Below, piece after piece: positions 1-10,042 of a stretch of DNA of 64,000 nt. Both the position numbers and the translations under genes were made by a program. The DNA is from Xylanibacter oryzae DSM 17970. Lineage in GTDB: Bacteria > Bacteroidota > Bacteroidia > Bacteroidales > Bacteroidaceae. The stretch covers positions 1,328,703-1,392,702 of the forward strand of contig NZ_KK073873.1 of assembly GCF_000585355.1 (NCBI RefSeq). The letters are read 5' to 3'. Under the pieces are notes generated by a model. It was not told where the DNA came from. It saw only the letters and a program-made list of their open reading frames with translations, and searched no databases. Numbering within the stretch: the stretch's first letter is position 1; each line of letters starts with the position of its first letter.

Positions 1-95
1 CGTTCCTCTTGACTTTTTACGGCTCCTTTGGGATAAGCCGTAGAACCTGCCAACGAAAGGGCAGATCCAAGAAACATTAGTTTAAGATAATTCAT
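1..95 (-). CDS. N-terminus of a secreted protein, cut by window edge
   Basis: An ATG at 95-93 on the minus strand opens a frame that stays open to the window edge. The 31 visible residues begin MNYLKLMFLGSALSLAGSTA and read like a signal peptide: a short polar start, a hydrophobic core and small residues near a possible cleavage site. Nothing of the mature protein is visible, so no function can be given. A possible -7 box lies about 40 bases upstream. The gene lies downstream of the beta-barrel gene on the same strand but 276 bases away, so it is probably a separate unit. Confidence 0.6.
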   Translation of the reverse strand, partial: MNYLKLMFLGSALSLAGSTAYPKGAVKSQEE

Positions 96-132
96 TACAA
101 TTTTGATTTAAAGTTATATTAAAATTACGAAA

Positions 133-140
133 CAAATTTA
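133..140 (-). promoter_or_regulatory. Possible -7 box for the partial secreted protein gene
   Basis: The minus strand reads TAAATTTG here, a match to the Bacteroidetes -7 consensus TAnnTTTG, about 40 bases before the ATG at 95. No convincing -33 box is present at the right distance, so support is weak. Confidence 0.35.
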
Positions 141-274
141 GTCACTAATTAGACTAATTGTTCTGCCGAATGATTAAAATAAATAAAAATGTAACGTAAC
201 AAAAAGTTTCTGTTATTTTACTTTTGAATAAACAAACATGCAAAAGATCAATTGCTGAAAGTAAAAAAATGAAT

Positions 275-292
275 AGTAAAACATGTTTTACT
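275..292. terminator. 18-bp perfect palindrome, possible weak terminator
   Basis: The bases form a perfect palindrome, AGTAAAACATGTTTTACT. On the minus strand it follows the beta-barrel gene (stop at 372) and is itself followed by a T-rich run, so it could end that transcript. The stem is almost entirely A/T, and a dimeric operator is an equal possibility. The rest of 96-371 holds no gene that I can see. Confidence 0.35.
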
Positions 293-371
293 TGTTTTTC
301 TATTCAAAAATTTACTACTTTAACTATTCGAGGGCATAAAGGTATCTGCTAAACAATGATATAGGCCTCAT

Positions 372-2669
372 TTATCTGGCATGCATTATGCCCGAATCTT
401 CATCTTTGTTTGATATTCTATGACCTGCTGAATTATGACGAGTACCATAGTTTAAGTTGAACGTAATATCCAGCATTAGTACTCGTCGGAGATCTTTGGA
501 ATAGGCATACTGAGTGTAGGGAGCCAACTTTGACAAATTATCATTTACTATTTTATATGTCTTTGTAAATGGATTGAATACCATCATCTGTATACACCAG
601 TTGTCAAGCTTATATCCTAAAGTAAGACTATGGCCTGACTCGCTTCTCTGAATGGTTTCGCCCCATAGTGTATGGTAACTGGTCTTTGCGTCGGCCATGA
701 AGAGCCATGACTTGTACATGGCTTGTATCTGTCCATCAAACCCCCAGTTGGAATGGGTATGCGTATAGTCATTTCCATAGCTTATGAATCTATTGAAATA
801 AGGTGACATCTGTATGGATAGCCAATCACCAAAGGGCTGTATCTGAATATTCAGATTGGTATTAAGACGATGAAAGCTTTTTTGATTCTCCATGGTTCTT
901 ATAATACGTCCTCCTTCGTATGTTGTCTCTTCCATTATAGGTTTGTCGTCGTAACTGTATCTGCCATTAAACTCTACGCTTATGCCTTTAATATTCCAAT
1001 TCAATGACAGCGCATTCGATAAAAAGGTAACTGATTTAAGGTTGGGATTGCCTCGTTTGGTCTGATATATATCTATATCCTGTGATACATTACTTAAATC
1101 TGAAAGTGATGGTGAATAACCTGAAATGTATGTATTATACTTTATGAAAAGGTTCTTGGAAAAATTATAAGACATACTCAAGGTGGGACGGAATATGTAC
1201 TTTTCCATCTTATTGCCTTCCTGATTATTGTACGTACGCATGGCACCAACGCCTACTGTATAAGTAAAATCTTTCATCTTTGACATAAACTCACCGTAAG
1301 CATAAGTCTCGGATGTATTCATGTCTACTTTGCTATTCTGGCTCCCTTCGTATGTATTTTTGGTATACATCTGACTATGCTTTAAACCAAAAGATAACTT
1401 ATTGTTATTGAAAAGCCACTCGTATATACCCTCTCCTATTAATGTATATTTATCGCCCTGCGTAACAGAACTTATTTTATCTTCAACAGACTGATTTACA
1501 ACAGAATAAGTTCTATCACTTTTACTATTTATATAAGTACTTACAAGGTCTACGTATATATGTTTGTTTTTTGCAATTTCGGTCTGATAATATAAATCAA
1601 GGGATGGTGAATTCTCTTTAGAATTCATAAAATCTGTAACATCCAAAGTGGCATTATCTCTATAGATCTTGCTTATCCGGTCGGTGGTTGAATTAGGTGT
1701 ATCGTAGAATCGGTTTCTAAATGTGACACTAAACATGGATTTGCTGAATGTATAATTATAGCCTAATGAGAAATTAAGATAGTCGTACTTGATCTTTGTA
1801 GGTTCTCCTATTTCGTCATTATGAACTATATTGGGTTGCATCACAAATGTCTCATAATTCTCTCTTGTCCATTTCAAGTCGCGGCGTACCCAATCTACCA
1901 CGGCTTTCAGTTCTGATCCTTTATTATGATAATTGGATGACAGCTCATAGTTTCCTATTCCATGCATTGACACGCCGTTAGCAAGATCTCCTGACACACT
2001 ACCGCCATCAGTTTTATACTTGACTATAAAATCTATTACGGCAGGTACGTTGTTATAGCGCAGACCGGGCATGTCATGATATTCTACTCTGATAATATTT
2101 GTGGGTTGTATTGCCTTTACCTCCTGAATTGTAGCCTGAACATCATTGATACGCAATTGTACATCTTCACCATTTGATGTCTTTATCGTATTATCCATTG
2201 TATTGACGTTTATACCTGAGAGCTGTAAATGCTGTAATAAGGAAACACCATTGGTAGAAGATTTTGTTTGCAAAGTTGTAGGCAATATTATTTTACGATC
2301 TATCTTATTAATGGTTCTGTTGCCTGTTATCACAACATCTTTGAGGGTCTTGCCGAGCAACTGCATTTGTATGTTACCCAAATTTAGATCTTTGTCTGTA
2401 TTTTCTATATGCAAATTGTAATCTTCATAACCGATATATGATATGGAAATTCTATATTTGTTTGGTACAATATTATCAAAAATAAAATTACCTCGGCTAT
2501 CAGAAATTGCCCTTCGTGATATAATCGAATCTTGAGTAAAGAGGCTTACTGTTGCTCCTATTAGATAGGAATTATTCTCATCATATATACAACCCTTTAT
2601 TATGATTTTTGCATTGCCTGAGACAGAGGATATAATAAAAAGAAACAAAAGAATATATTTATTTTTCAT
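372..2669 (-). CDS. Outer-membrane beta-barrel protein with carboxypeptidase-regulatory-like domain (TonB-receptor type)
   Basis: A predicted outer-membrane barrel of 765 residues from the ATG at 2669. It begins with a hydrophobic signal peptide, then a carboxypeptidase-regulatory-like beta-sandwich (about residues 25-100, with the GYEDY segment), a plug-like part (about 110-220) and a long run of alternating aromatic beta-strands. The open frame extends to 2729, but those 20 extra residues precede the signal peptide, so the later ATG is preferred. The family (outer membrane beta-barrel, TonB-dependent-receptor-like) handles uptake or export of unknown substrates. No SusD partner is adjacent. 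It lies about 80 bases downstream of the C69 dipeptidase gene on the same strand and may be co-transcribed with it. Confidence 0.8.
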   Translation of the reverse strand: MKNKYILLFLFIISSVSGNAKIIIKGCIYDENNSYLIGATVSLFTQDSIISRRAISDSRGNFIFDNIVPNKYRISISYIGYEDYNLHIENTDKDLNLGNIQMQLLGKTLKDVVITGNRTINKIDRKIILPTTLQTKSSTNGVSLLQHLQLSGINVNTMDNTIKTSNGEDVQLRINDVQATIQEVKAIQPTNIIRVEYHDMPGLRYNNVPAVIDFIVKYKTDGGSVSGDLANGVSMHGIGNYELSSNYHNKGSELKAVVDWVRRDLKWTRENYETFVMQPNIVHNDEIGEPTKIKYDYLNFSLGYNYTFSKSMFSVTFRNRFYDTPNSTTDRISKIYRDNATLDVTDFMNSKENSPSLDLYYQTEIAKNKHIYVDLVSTYINSKSDRTYSVVNQSVEDKISSVTQGDKYTLIGEGIYEWLFNNNKLSFGLKHSQMYTKNTYEGSQNSKVDMNTSETYAYGEFMSKMKDFTYTVGVGAMRTYNNQEGNKMEKYIFRPTLSMSYNFSKNLFIKYNTYISGYSPSLSDLSNVSQDIDIYQTKRGNPNLKSVTFLSNALSLNWNIKGISVEFNGRYSYDDKPIMEETTYEGGRIIRTMENQKSFHRLNTNLNIQIQPFGDWLSIQMSPYFNRFISYGNDYTHTHSNWGFDGQIQAMYKSWLFMADAKTSYHTLWGETIQRSESGHSLTLGYKLDNWCIQMMVFNPFTKTYKIVNDNLSKLAPYTQYAYSKDLRRVLMLDITFNLNYGTRHNSAGHRISNKDEDSGIMHAR

Positions 2670-2751
2670 TTTGCTGTATTTCATTAACATAGTTATATGT
2701 ACCTGTCCATCAAAGATGAACAAGTACATAAGAAGTTCTAATTAAGATTGT

Positions 2752-4197
2752 TTAGGCTCCGTGGAACATGTATTCGTTCTGCACATCCTGAGTAAGACGG
2801 GTGAATATCTCATTGATCAGGCCATCGGCTACGGCTATGGCTCTGTTGAGAATATCGTCTGAGAACTTCTGCAACATGTCTTTGGCTTTCATCGGTTGGT
2901 CTTTGTAGAGTTTAAGATACTTTGCTTCCATCTCTTTCTGTCTAAGATCGTTTTCAGACTCCAGACGCTGATAGGCTTCTTTTATTATAGGTGCATAAGT
3001 ATTGTAATCCTTCATACCCAGAGTCATCAGCTTGCGGAATTTCCAATAGGCTGATTCGTTGTCGGCGTGGTTGTTGCCAATAAGGTAAGCATGAGGGAAA
3101 CTCTTAACGCCTTGATATAATGGCAAGAATACTCCAAGATCGGCCATACCAAGAGCTACGTAGGTTATGCATCCTATCTCTTTAGGCAGTTGCGGGCGTA
3201 CCTGCAGGATATGTGTCTGAGTAGTCCGGAAAATAGCAACAGGGCGATATGGTTCTTTACCATTTTTGTGCAGATAAGGGTCATGCTCTGTGCCATTATA
3301 GTGGAAACAGAACGCTGTACGCATATCCTCTAGGGTTATAGGTGACTGGGCTTTCGCAAATACAGGGAAGGTATTCTTGGTTACATCGTTATGTATTTTG
3401 GGTGAAAACATCTTCTGCAAGCCCCACACACGTGGATAATTGTAGGTGGTGTCTAACAGGGCATCACGTGAGTATGCTTCGTGGAAATCAAACTCTCCGT
3501 TGTTTGGGTCATAAAGACCTTTTTCCTGGGCAAAATCAATAAGGTCGGCACAAGCCAGAAAGTTCTTCTTATCGGTAGGATCATAATCGCGATAACGACT
3601 TTGATTTCCGGTGACGAAGTAAAAGTCTTTAGGCATACGACAGGCGAGCCATTTGTGACCGCAGGCATTCTCAAGATACCAGATTTCTTTATCGTCGATA
3701 AAACCAACGCCGAAACCTTCGGCCGAACCGTATTGCTCGATGAGCGAGCCAAGGCGTTCTACTCCTTCGCGGGCTGAATGTATGTAAGGGAGGATGATAT
3801 TATAGAGGCAATTCTCGGCAAGGGCATTCTCTACGTAAGGATCAACCGCCAAGGCTTTGTCGCTGCTGAAGATCGTCTCTGTAGAACTCATTCCTACGCC
3901 GGCTGTATTAAATCCGGCACTACCCCATTCGCCCGGAAACTGGAAATCAGGCAGGGCTGTATAGCCAAGGGCTTCTGATGGTAAGGGGCAACGGAATTTG
4001 CTGTCTTTGGCAATAAATTCGGTAGGACCAAAAGAGGTATCCTCGTGTACTTCAAAGTTGATTGCCATCATGGCGTCAAAATCACTGGAACGGGCTAACA
4101 TCATAGACCCGTCTGCTGTCATATCTTTTCCTACAATAATAGTTGTACATTCTGAAGGAAGTTTACTATTAAACTTTTTGTATTGTTTCATAATCAA
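2752..4197 (-). CDS. C69 family dipeptidase
   Basis: Cysteine dipeptidase of the C69 (PepD-like) Ntn-hydrolase family, 481 residues. Cys17 in the segment ECTTIIVGKDMTADGSMM fits the N-terminal nucleophile exposed after self-processing, with a short propeptide of about 16 residues and no signal peptide. This predicts a cytoplasmic enzyme, unlike the secreted C69 protein at 33820-35460. Conserved family segments continue to the C-terminus, including the WGLQKMFSP and PYRPVAIFRTTQTHILQVR regions. It would split dipeptides and suits a peptide-fermenting lifestyle. It lies between ferritin and the beta-barrel gene, all on the minus strand. Confidence 0.9.
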   Translation of the reverse strand: MIMKQYKKFNSKLPSECTTIIVGKDMTADGSMMLARSSDFDAMMAINFEVHEDTSFGPTEFIAKDSKFRCPLPSEALGYTALPDFQFPGEWGSAGFNTAGVGMSSTETIFSSDKALAVDPYVENALAENCLYNIILPYIHSAREGVERLGSLIEQYGSAEGFGVGFIDDKEIWYLENACGHKWLACRMPKDFYFVTGNQSRYRDYDPTDKKNFLACADLIDFAQEKGLYDPNNGEFDFHEAYSRDALLDTTYNYPRVWGLQKMFSPKIHNDVTKNTFPVFAKAQSPITLEDMRTAFCFHYNGTEHDPYLHKNGKEPYRPVAIFRTTQTHILQVRPQLPKEIGCITYVALGMADLGVFLPLYQGVKSFPHAYLIGNNHADNESAYWKFRKLMTLGMKDYNTYAPIIKEAYQRLESENDLRQKEMEAKYLKLYKDQPMKAKDMLQKFSDDILNRAIAVADGLINEIFTRLTQDVQNEYMFHGA

Positions 4198-4381
4198 ATA
4201 TGTTTATTACTTTAATTTCGGCTAAGATAAGTTTTTATTTCGGCGAGTCCAAATAAAAAAGATAAAAACTAACAAAATATCACAATAAAAGCTATTGTCT
4301 TAAGTAGACATCAGCAATAATGACAATGGATATATATAACCGATTTAGGATCTTTATAATGAGAAAGGTTATATATTAAAA

Positions 4382-4414
4382 AAAGATGGTGTACAATTAA
4401 ATGACACCATCTTT
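4382..4414 (-). terminator. Terminator of the ferritin gene
   Basis: An 11-bp perfect stem (4382-4392 with 4404-4414) and an 11-base loop lie just after the ferritin stop codon. On the minus strand the stem is followed by a T run. This separates ferritin from the C69 gene. Confidence 0.75.
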
Positions 4415-4423
4415 AAATTTATA

Positions 4424-4948
4424 TTATAGAGTGGAATTAGCCAGCGGAGCAGCTTGTGCGTATACTCTGGCTCCAAGTTCTTTGTCGAGCATAAAGATGC
4501 CAAAACCGTTATCTTTAATCATATTAAGATTATCGATTATTGTCTGGGCGTTCTCTTCTTCCTCTACTTGTTCGTCTACAAACCACTTTAACATGCTCTG
4601 TGTGGCATAGTCATTCTCTTCTGTAGAAAGTGCGAAAAGCTTGTTAATCATTGCCGTAATTTTCTGTTCATGCTCAAGTATTGACTCGAAAACATCTAAC
4701 AGTGATTTCCATTCTGTCGGTACAGCCTTAATAGGTGAAAGGGTTACCTTACCATTGCGTTGTATTACATAGTTGAATAAAATCTTGGCATGATCTTGTT
4801 CTTCTTTGAACTGAACTTCATTCCATCTTGCCATACCTGTCTGACCCATCAAATGACAGTATGCTGCCATTGACAAATACAAATATGCTGACCACATCTC
4901 GGCATTAATCTGGGCGTTAATAGCCTCTTCAATTTTTTTACTTAGCAT
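4424..4948 (-). CDS. ftnA: Ferritin (non-haem iron storage protein)
   Basis: Iron-storage ferritin of 174 residues, reading MLSKKIEEAINAQINAEMWS at the start. The ferroxidase ligands fall at the same positions as in E. coli FtnA: Glu17, Glu50, His53, Glu94, Gln127 and Glu130, with Glu126 also present. It should oxidise Fe(II) and store it in a 24-subunit shell in the cytoplasm. The frame extends upstream to 4993, but a promoter (-7 box at 4981-4988) overlaps that extension, so the ATG at 4948 is the start. It has its own promoter and terminator and is monocistronic. Expression in this group usually responds to iron and oxygen; no specific operator is visible. Confidence 0.95.
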   Translation of the reverse strand: MLSKKIEEAINAQINAEMWSAYLYLSMAAYCHLMGQTGMARWNEVQFKEEQDHAKILFNYVIQRNGKVTLSPIKAVPTEWKSLLDVFESILEHEQKITAMINKLFALSTEENDYATQSMLKWFVDEQVEEEENAQTIIDNLNMIKDNGFGIFMLDKELGARVYAQAAPLANSTL

Positions 4949-4980
4949 AATTCTAATCATTAGTTGGTTAAACAATATTG

Positions 4981-5012
4981 CAAATATAATCATTTATTTG
5001 TTATATGCAACA
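4981..5012 (-). promoter_or_regulatory. Promoter of the ferritin gene
   Basis: On the minus strand a TTG box (5008-5010) and a TATATTTG -7 box (4981-4988) are separated by 19 bases, the Bacteroidetes -33/-7 arrangement. The predicted transcript starts near 4974, giving a leader of about 26 bases before the ATG at 4948. Confidence 0.65.
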
Positions 5013-5139
5013 ATTCTACAATAATTATTCACATTAAAAAAAAAGGAAATAATGTTGACATACATAATATTATAAAAAATTAATGAGTGTAAAATAGCAC
5101 TTTATTCTGACAGATAGCACGCTTTTCACAAATAATAAT

Positions 5140-5147
5140 TAAATTTG
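5140..5147 (+). promoter_or_regulatory. -7 box of the S9 peptidase gene
   Basis: TAAATTTG, matching TAnnTTTG, lies 22 bases before the ATG at 5170. A -33 box is not clear. Confidence 0.45.
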
Positions 5148-5169
5148 CAACTGCATTAAAAAAATATTT

Positions 5170-7305
5170 ATGAAACTGAAAAAACACATTATCATCGTGG
5201 CGGCACTGCTGCAGACAGTTGGCATAGCGGCACAAGGCACGCTAACTGATTACAAAAGAGCGTATTCGCTTTCTGACAAATTCAAAAATGACAACGTTTA
5301 CAATTCTCCGGCAGACTTGCAATGGAAGGATTCTACAGACATTATCACCTATTCTATTCATACAGCTGATGGAGAAAAGTTTATCGTTTTTGATGCGGCA
5401 AACGGCAAAAAGGATGTGTTCAAATCTAAAAATGAGATGAACAAATTCATAGGTGTCGTAGAGAAAAAACAAGAACATATATCAACTTTTGGACGTAAAC
5501 ATGAGCGCCACTGGATGGAAGTGGATGAAGAGAACGAATCTTATCCTATAGCTTCGCCGGACGGAAAGATGGATGCGTATATTGAGGGACAGAATGTGGT
5601 ACTACATGAAGTGGGAAAACCATATACAGAAAAACGTATTCTAAGTACTGATGGCACTATTGGTAACTATTATTCGGCATTGATCACCTGGTCGCCTGAT
5701 GGCAGATATATATTCACTTGCAAGCGTCGTCCGGTAGAGAAGCGGTATGTATATTATGTGGAGTCTTCGCCTGCTGATCAGTTACAGCCAATTCTACACA
5801 AACAGGAATATGCTAAGCCCGGCGATGAACTGCCATTCAAGGTTCCTTGCATATTTGATACGAAAACAGGTAACGAGTTTGTTGCTGACACAAAACTAAT
5901 GAGTGAGCAGTTTGATCTTAACTCTTTCCAGTGGACACCTGACAGCAAAGAGGTTACTTTCGAATACAATCAACGGGGACATAAGGTTTATAGGGTTCTG
6001 GCTATGTCGGCTACGACAGGTATCGTACGTACTATCGTTGAAGAGACTGCTAAGACTTTTGTAAACTATAGTCGCCACTATCGTTATAACTTTGAAGATG
6101 GCAAGAAATTGATATGGATGAGCGAGCGTGACAACTGGAATCATTTATATCTTTACGACACACAGAAATCAAGAGTTTTACGCCAGATCACTAAAGGGGC
6201 ATGGTGTGTAAGACAGGTGCTGAACGTGGATGAGAAAAACAATACGATATATTTCACGGCTAGTGGTGTAAACAAGAATGAGGACCCTTATCTTATACAT
6301 TACTATAAAATAGGTATAGATGGCAAAAACATGATAGACCTTACTCCTGCTGAAGGTAATCATAATGCGCAACTGAGCAAGGATATGAAATATATAGTAG
6401 ATAAGTACTCGACAGTAGAAAAAGCTCCTGTAACGGAATTGAGAAGTGCTGTGGATGGCAAGTTGATTAAGACTCTTGAGACTGCAGACATAAGCAAGTT
6501 GACTGCTAATGGATGGCGTGCTCCTGAGGTATTCAAGGCTAAGGGACGTGACGGCATCACTGATATGTGGGGGATTATTCAGAGGCCAACCAACTTTGAC
6601 CCTAACAAGAAGTATCCTGTAATAGAGTATATATATGCCGGTCCGGGTGATGCGTATACGCCAAAGAGTTTTATTTCTTACAACTGGAACATGACATCAC
6701 TCAGCGAACTGGGCTTTATTGTAGTTCAACTGGATGGTATGGGAACGAGCTGGAGAGGTAAGAAGTTTGAAGAAATATGCTATAAGAATCTGAAAGATGC
6801 GGGATTTGCTGATCGTGAACTTTGGATAAAGGCTGCTGCTAAGAAGTATCCTTATATGGATGCTGATAATGTTGGCATCTTCGGTGCTTCTGCAGGTGGA
6901 CAGGAAAGTACGACAGCCGTGCTTCTGCATGGTGACTTCTATAAGGCTGCTTATTCTTCGTGTGGATGCCAAGACAACCGTATGGATAAGATATGGTGGA
7001 ACGAACAATGGATGGGTTATCCTGTAGACAGTACTTACGCTGAATGCAGTAATGTGGTTAATGCTCCTAAACTGGAACGTCCGTTGATGCTTGTAGTCGG
7101 TGAGCTGGATGATAATGTAGACCCTTCATCAACATATCAGGTGGCCAATGCTCTGGAAAAAGCCGGTAAGGACTTTGAACTTGTGGTACTGCCTGGTGTA
7201 CATCACACTATGGGTGAAAAATTCGGTGAGCACAAGCGTTACGACTTCTTCGTACGCAACTTGCTAAAGGTGAGACCACCATTATGGAATGAATTGAATA
7301 AATAA
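5170..7305 (+). CDS. S9 family serine peptidase (dipeptidyl-peptidase IV type)
   Basis: Secreted prolyl-type dipeptidyl peptidase of 711 residues. A signal peptide (about 1-21, ending GIAAQG) is followed by a beta-propeller DPP-IV N-terminal domain (to about 450) and the alpha/beta-hydrolase catalytic domain. The catalytic triad can be placed: Ser574 in GASAGG, Asp647 in GELDDNVDP and His679 in PGVHHTMG. Family members cut X-Pro or similar dipeptides from peptide N-termini, usually in the periplasm of Bacteroidales. It is monocistronic, bounded by a promoter box at 5140 and a strong hairpin at 7311-7344. Exact P1 preference cannot be read from the sequence. Confidence 0.92.
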   Translation: MKLKKHIIIVAALLQTVGIAAQGTLTDYKRAYSLSDKFKNDNVYNSPADLQWKDSTDIITYSIHTADGEKFIVFDAANGKKDVFKSKNEMNKFIGVVEKKQEHISTFGRKHERHWMEVDEENESYPIASPDGKMDAYIEGQNVVLHEVGKPYTEKRILSTDGTIGNYYSALITWSPDGRYIFTCKRRPVEKRYVYYVESSPADQLQPILHKQEYAKPGDELPFKVPCIFDTKTGNEFVADTKLMSEQFDLNSFQWTPDSKEVTFEYNQRGHKVYRVLAMSATTGIVRTIVEETAKTFVNYSRHYRYNFEDGKKLIWMSERDNWNHLYLYDTQKSRVLRQITKGAWCVRQVLNVDEKNNTIYFTASGVNKNEDPYLIHYYKIGIDGKNMIDLTPAEGNHNAQLSKDMKYIVDKYSTVEKAPVTELRSAVDGKLIKTLETADISKLTANGWRAPEVFKAKGRDGITDMWGIIQRPTNFDPNKKYPVIEYIYAGPGDAYTPKSFISYNWNMTSLSELGFIVVQLDGMGTSWRGKKFEEICYKNLKDAGFADRELWIKAAAKKYPYMDADNVGIFGASAGGQESTTAVLLHGDFYKAAYSSCGCQDNRMDKIWWNEQWMGYPVDSTYAECSNVVNAPKLERPLMLVVGELDDNVDPSSTYQVANALEKAGKDFELVVLPGVHHTMGEKFGEHKRYDFFVRNLLKVRPPLWNELNK

Positions 7306-7310
7306 GGTTA

Positions 7311-7344
7311 TTATCAAAACAGTATTTCAATACTGTTTTGATAA
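7311..7344 (+). terminator. Terminator of the S9 peptidase gene
   Basis: A perfect 16-bp stem (7311-7326 with 7329-7344) with a two-base centre lies five bases after the stop codon. It lacks a long T run, but its position and length fit transcript termination or 3' end protection. Confidence 0.75.
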
Positions 7345-7372
7345 TATATATAACAGATTTCACTTCAACAAA

Positions 7373-7417
7373 AAAGAGGGGATTTGAACTCTAATATGAG
7401 TATCAAATCCCCTCTTT
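7373..7417 (-). terminator. Terminator of the ATP synthase operon
   Basis: A perfect 15-bp stem (7373-7387 with 7403-7417) lies just beyond the atpG stop. On the minus strand it is followed by TTTTTG, a classical intrinsic terminator. A T run also follows partly on the plus strand side, so it may work both ways. Confidence 0.85.
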
Positions 7418-7435
7418 AAATATTATGAGAAGGTT

Positions 7436-8398
7436 CTAGTTGTTGACAGAACCTCCAACGATATCAAGCAATTCATTGGTAATAGCCTGCTGACGACTCT
7501 TATTGTACTGCAAGTTGAGCTGACGTAAAATTTCATCAGCATTATCGGTTGCAGTCTGCATGGCAACCATTCGGGCAGCATGCTCAGATGCGTTGCTATC
7601 CAACAGAGCAGTGTAGACCATGAGATGAAGCATCTTAGGTATCAACTCGTTAAGAACAGTCTTCAAATCGGGCTCTACGATGAAGTCATCATTGAGTGGC
7701 ACTGATTCTCCCGACTGGTATTCTTTTGATTTCTTTTTTCGGAGATATTCCTGGGCCTTAGCCGTAACAACATTAGAAGAAAGGTCACGGTCATTGTCGG
7801 CTGTGAAATCTTCGCTCAAGTCTATCGGAAGGAAAGTACGACGTGTAAGAACCTGTGAACCTGCACTCTTAAAGTGATGGTATATCATCTCTACACGGTC
7901 TAACTCACCCTTGTTAAACTTGTCCATTATGTCTTTGGCTATGTCTATGCACTGCGAAGAATTTGGCTTATCGGCCAATTCTAAGAAACTACCCCCTGAT
8001 TTCAATCCGAGTTTCGCCACTTTTTCGGCAATACGACGACCGATAGGATATATCAGAATGTTATCGTTGCCGAGACTTTTATACTCTTCAATAGCTTGCT
8101 GCATCATCTTAATGACGTTGGTATTGAAACCACCGCAAAGACTGCTGTTGGATGCATAGACGATCAGAGCAACACGCTTTACTGGACGCTCCAGGCTGAA
8201 TACAGTCTGTGCGTCTGCTTCGCTTGACAAGAATGATTTTAAGATCCGTTCAAGCAAGTCCTCGTAAGGCAACATGTTCTGAATCATCACTTGGGCATGA
8301 TGCAGTTTGGATGACGCTACCATCTTCATCGCACTCGTAATCTTACGGGTACTGTTGACGGATGCTATTCGAGTTTTTATCTCTTTTAGTGACGGCAT
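7436..8398 (-). CDS. atpG: F1 ATP synthase gamma subunit
   Basis: Central rotor shaft of F1, 320 residues. The N-terminal helix (MPSLKEIKTRIASVNSTRKI, then TSAMKMVASSKL) and the C-terminal helix (ARMVAMQTATDNADEIL) form the coiled coil that turns inside the alpha-beta hexamer. It is somewhat longer than the E. coli protein (287 residues), with extra material in the middle around residues 195-235. It is the last gene of the atp operon, starting six bases after the atpA stop. Confidence 0.97.
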   Translation of the reverse strand: MPSLKEIKTRIASVNSTRKITSAMKMVASSKLHHAQVMIQNMLPYEDLLERILKSFLSSEADAQTVFSLERPVKRVALIVYASNSSLCGGFNTNVIKMMQQAIEEYKSLGNDNILIYPIGRRIAEKVAKLGLKSGGSFLELADKPNSSQCIDIAKDIMDKFNKGELDRVEMIYHHFKSAGSQVLTRRTFLPIDLSEDFTADNDRDLSSNVVTAKAQEYLRKKKSKEYQSGESVPLNDDFIVEPDLKTVLNELIPKMLHLMVYTALLDSNASEHAARMVAMQTATDNADEILRQLNLQYNKSRQQAITNELLDIVGGSVNN

Positions 8399-8404
8399 AA
8401 GCTA

Positions 8405-9991
8405 TTACTTTTTATATTGTCCGGCTATGTCGGCCATTGTAGATTCGATGACTTTGGTAACATCATCGTTTATTTGACCTGAACCTAATGTTTCGATTGC
8501 ATCCTGATGGGTGCTGCGCAACTTGTCAAGGAATGAATCCTGACACTCACGAACATTATCTACAGGAACATCTCGCATCAGTCCATGGGTACCGCAATAT
8601 ATGATGGCTATCTGCTCGCCTACTGGCATAGGACTGTATTGTGGCTGTATAAGTAACTGGTTGTTCTTACGACCACGGTCCAATGTCATGGCTGTGACGG
8701 CATCCATATCACTAGAGAACTTAGAGAAGGCCTCTAACTCACGATACTGCGCCATATCTATCTTCAATGTTCCGGCTACTTTCTTCATACTCTTAACCTG
8801 TGCAGAACCACCTACACGGCTTACAGAGATACCGACATTAATAGCTGGACGGAAACCTTGGTTGAATAGGTCGGTTTCTAGATATATCTGACCATCAGTA
8901 ATTGAAATTACGTTTGTTGGGATATATGCGGAAACGTCTCCTGCCTGAGTTTCAATAATAGGAAGGGCTGTAAGTGAACCACCACCTTTTACATGTCCTT
9001 TAAGACACTCAGGTAAGTCGTTCATCTGCTCAGCAATTTCCTGCTGGTCGTTAACACGAGCTGCACGCTCAAGCAGACGGCTATGGAGATAGAACACATC
9101 ACCCGGATATGCTTCACGACCTGATGGACGGCGAAGGATTAAAGAGACCTCACGATATGCAACAGCCTGTTTTGACAGGTCATCGTATACTACGAGAGCT
9201 GAATATCCACGATCACGGAAATATTCTCCAATTGCTGCACCTGCAAAAGGTGCGTAATATTGCATAGCTGCCGGATCAGCGGCTGTTGCTGCTACGATTA
9301 TTGTATATGGCATTGCTCCATGCTCCTTGAGCGTAGAGACAAGGGCTGCTACGGTAGATGCTTTCTGACCGATAGCTACATATATACAATATACAGGTTT
9401 GCCTGCTTCGTAGAAACTCTTCTGATTTATGATTGTATCAACAGCGATGGCTGTCTTACCTGTCTGACGGTCACCGATGATAAGTTCACGCTGACCACGA
9501 CCGATAGGAATCATTGAGTCGACAGCTTTCAGACCTGTCTGTAGAGGCTCTTTTACTGGTTGACGGTAGATAACTCCAGGGGCCTTACGATCAAGCGGCA
9601 TTTCGAATGATTCGGAGAGATCTATGTCTCCCTTGCCGTCAATCGGTTCACCAAGAGTATTGATGACACGTCCTAGCATGTTGTCGTTTACACGGATTGA
9701 AGCAATTCGCTTCGTTCTCTTAACGACCATTCCTTCTTTGATGCCTGATGTAGAACCCAAAAGAATACAACCGACATTGTCTTCTTCCAAGTTCATCACT
9801 ATTGCCATGGTACCATTTTCAAACTCAAGCAGTTCGTTGGCCTCAGCATTGCGCAAGCCGTAGATGCGGGCTACACCGTCGCTCACCTGGAGCACAGTAC
9901 CTACCTCATCAAACTTCTCACCGCTACTGATACCCTGGAGCTGTTTAAGCAGAACTTCGGATACTTCGCTTGGTTTTATTTTATCTGACAT
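8405..9991 (-). CDS. atpA: F1 ATP synthase alpha subunit
   Basis: Non-catalytic nucleotide-binding subunit of F1, 528 residues. The Walker A motif GDRQTGKT is at 173-180, and the conserved [18 protein letters not shown] segment that contacts the catalytic site follows in the C-terminal half. It assembles with beta into the alpha3-beta3 ring. The length is slightly above the usual 510 or so. It lies between atpH (51-base gap) and atpG (six-base gap). Confidence 0.98.
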   Translation of the reverse strand: MSDKIKPSEVSEVLLKQLQGISSGEKFDEVGTVLQVSDGVARIYGLRNAEANELLEFENGTMAIVMNLEEDNVGCILLGSTSGIKEGMVVKRTKRIASIRVNDNMLGRVINTLGEPIDGKGDIDLSESFEMPLDRKAPGVIYRQPVKEPLQTGLKAVDSMIPIGRGQRELIIGDRQTGKTAIAVDTIINQKSFYEAGKPVYCIYVAIGQKASTVAALVSTLKEHGAMPYTIIVAATAADPAAMQYYAPFAGAAIGEYFRDRGYSALVVYDDLSKQAVAYREVSLILRRPSGREAYPGDVFYLHSRLLERAARVNDQQEIAEQMNDLPECLKGHVKGGGSLTALPIIETQAGDVSAYIPTNVISITDGQIYLETDLFNQGFRPAINVGISVSRVGGSAQVKSMKKVAGTLKIDMAQYRELEAFSKFSSDMDAVTAMTLDRGRKNNQLLIQPQYSPMPVGEQIAIIYCGTHGLMRDVPVDNVRECQDSFLDKLRSTHQDAIETLGSGQINDDVTKVIESTMADIAGQYKK

Positions 9992-10042
9992 TTATTCTTT
10001 TATTAATAAATTACCTTTCATAACTGATAATCCTCAAAGGGA

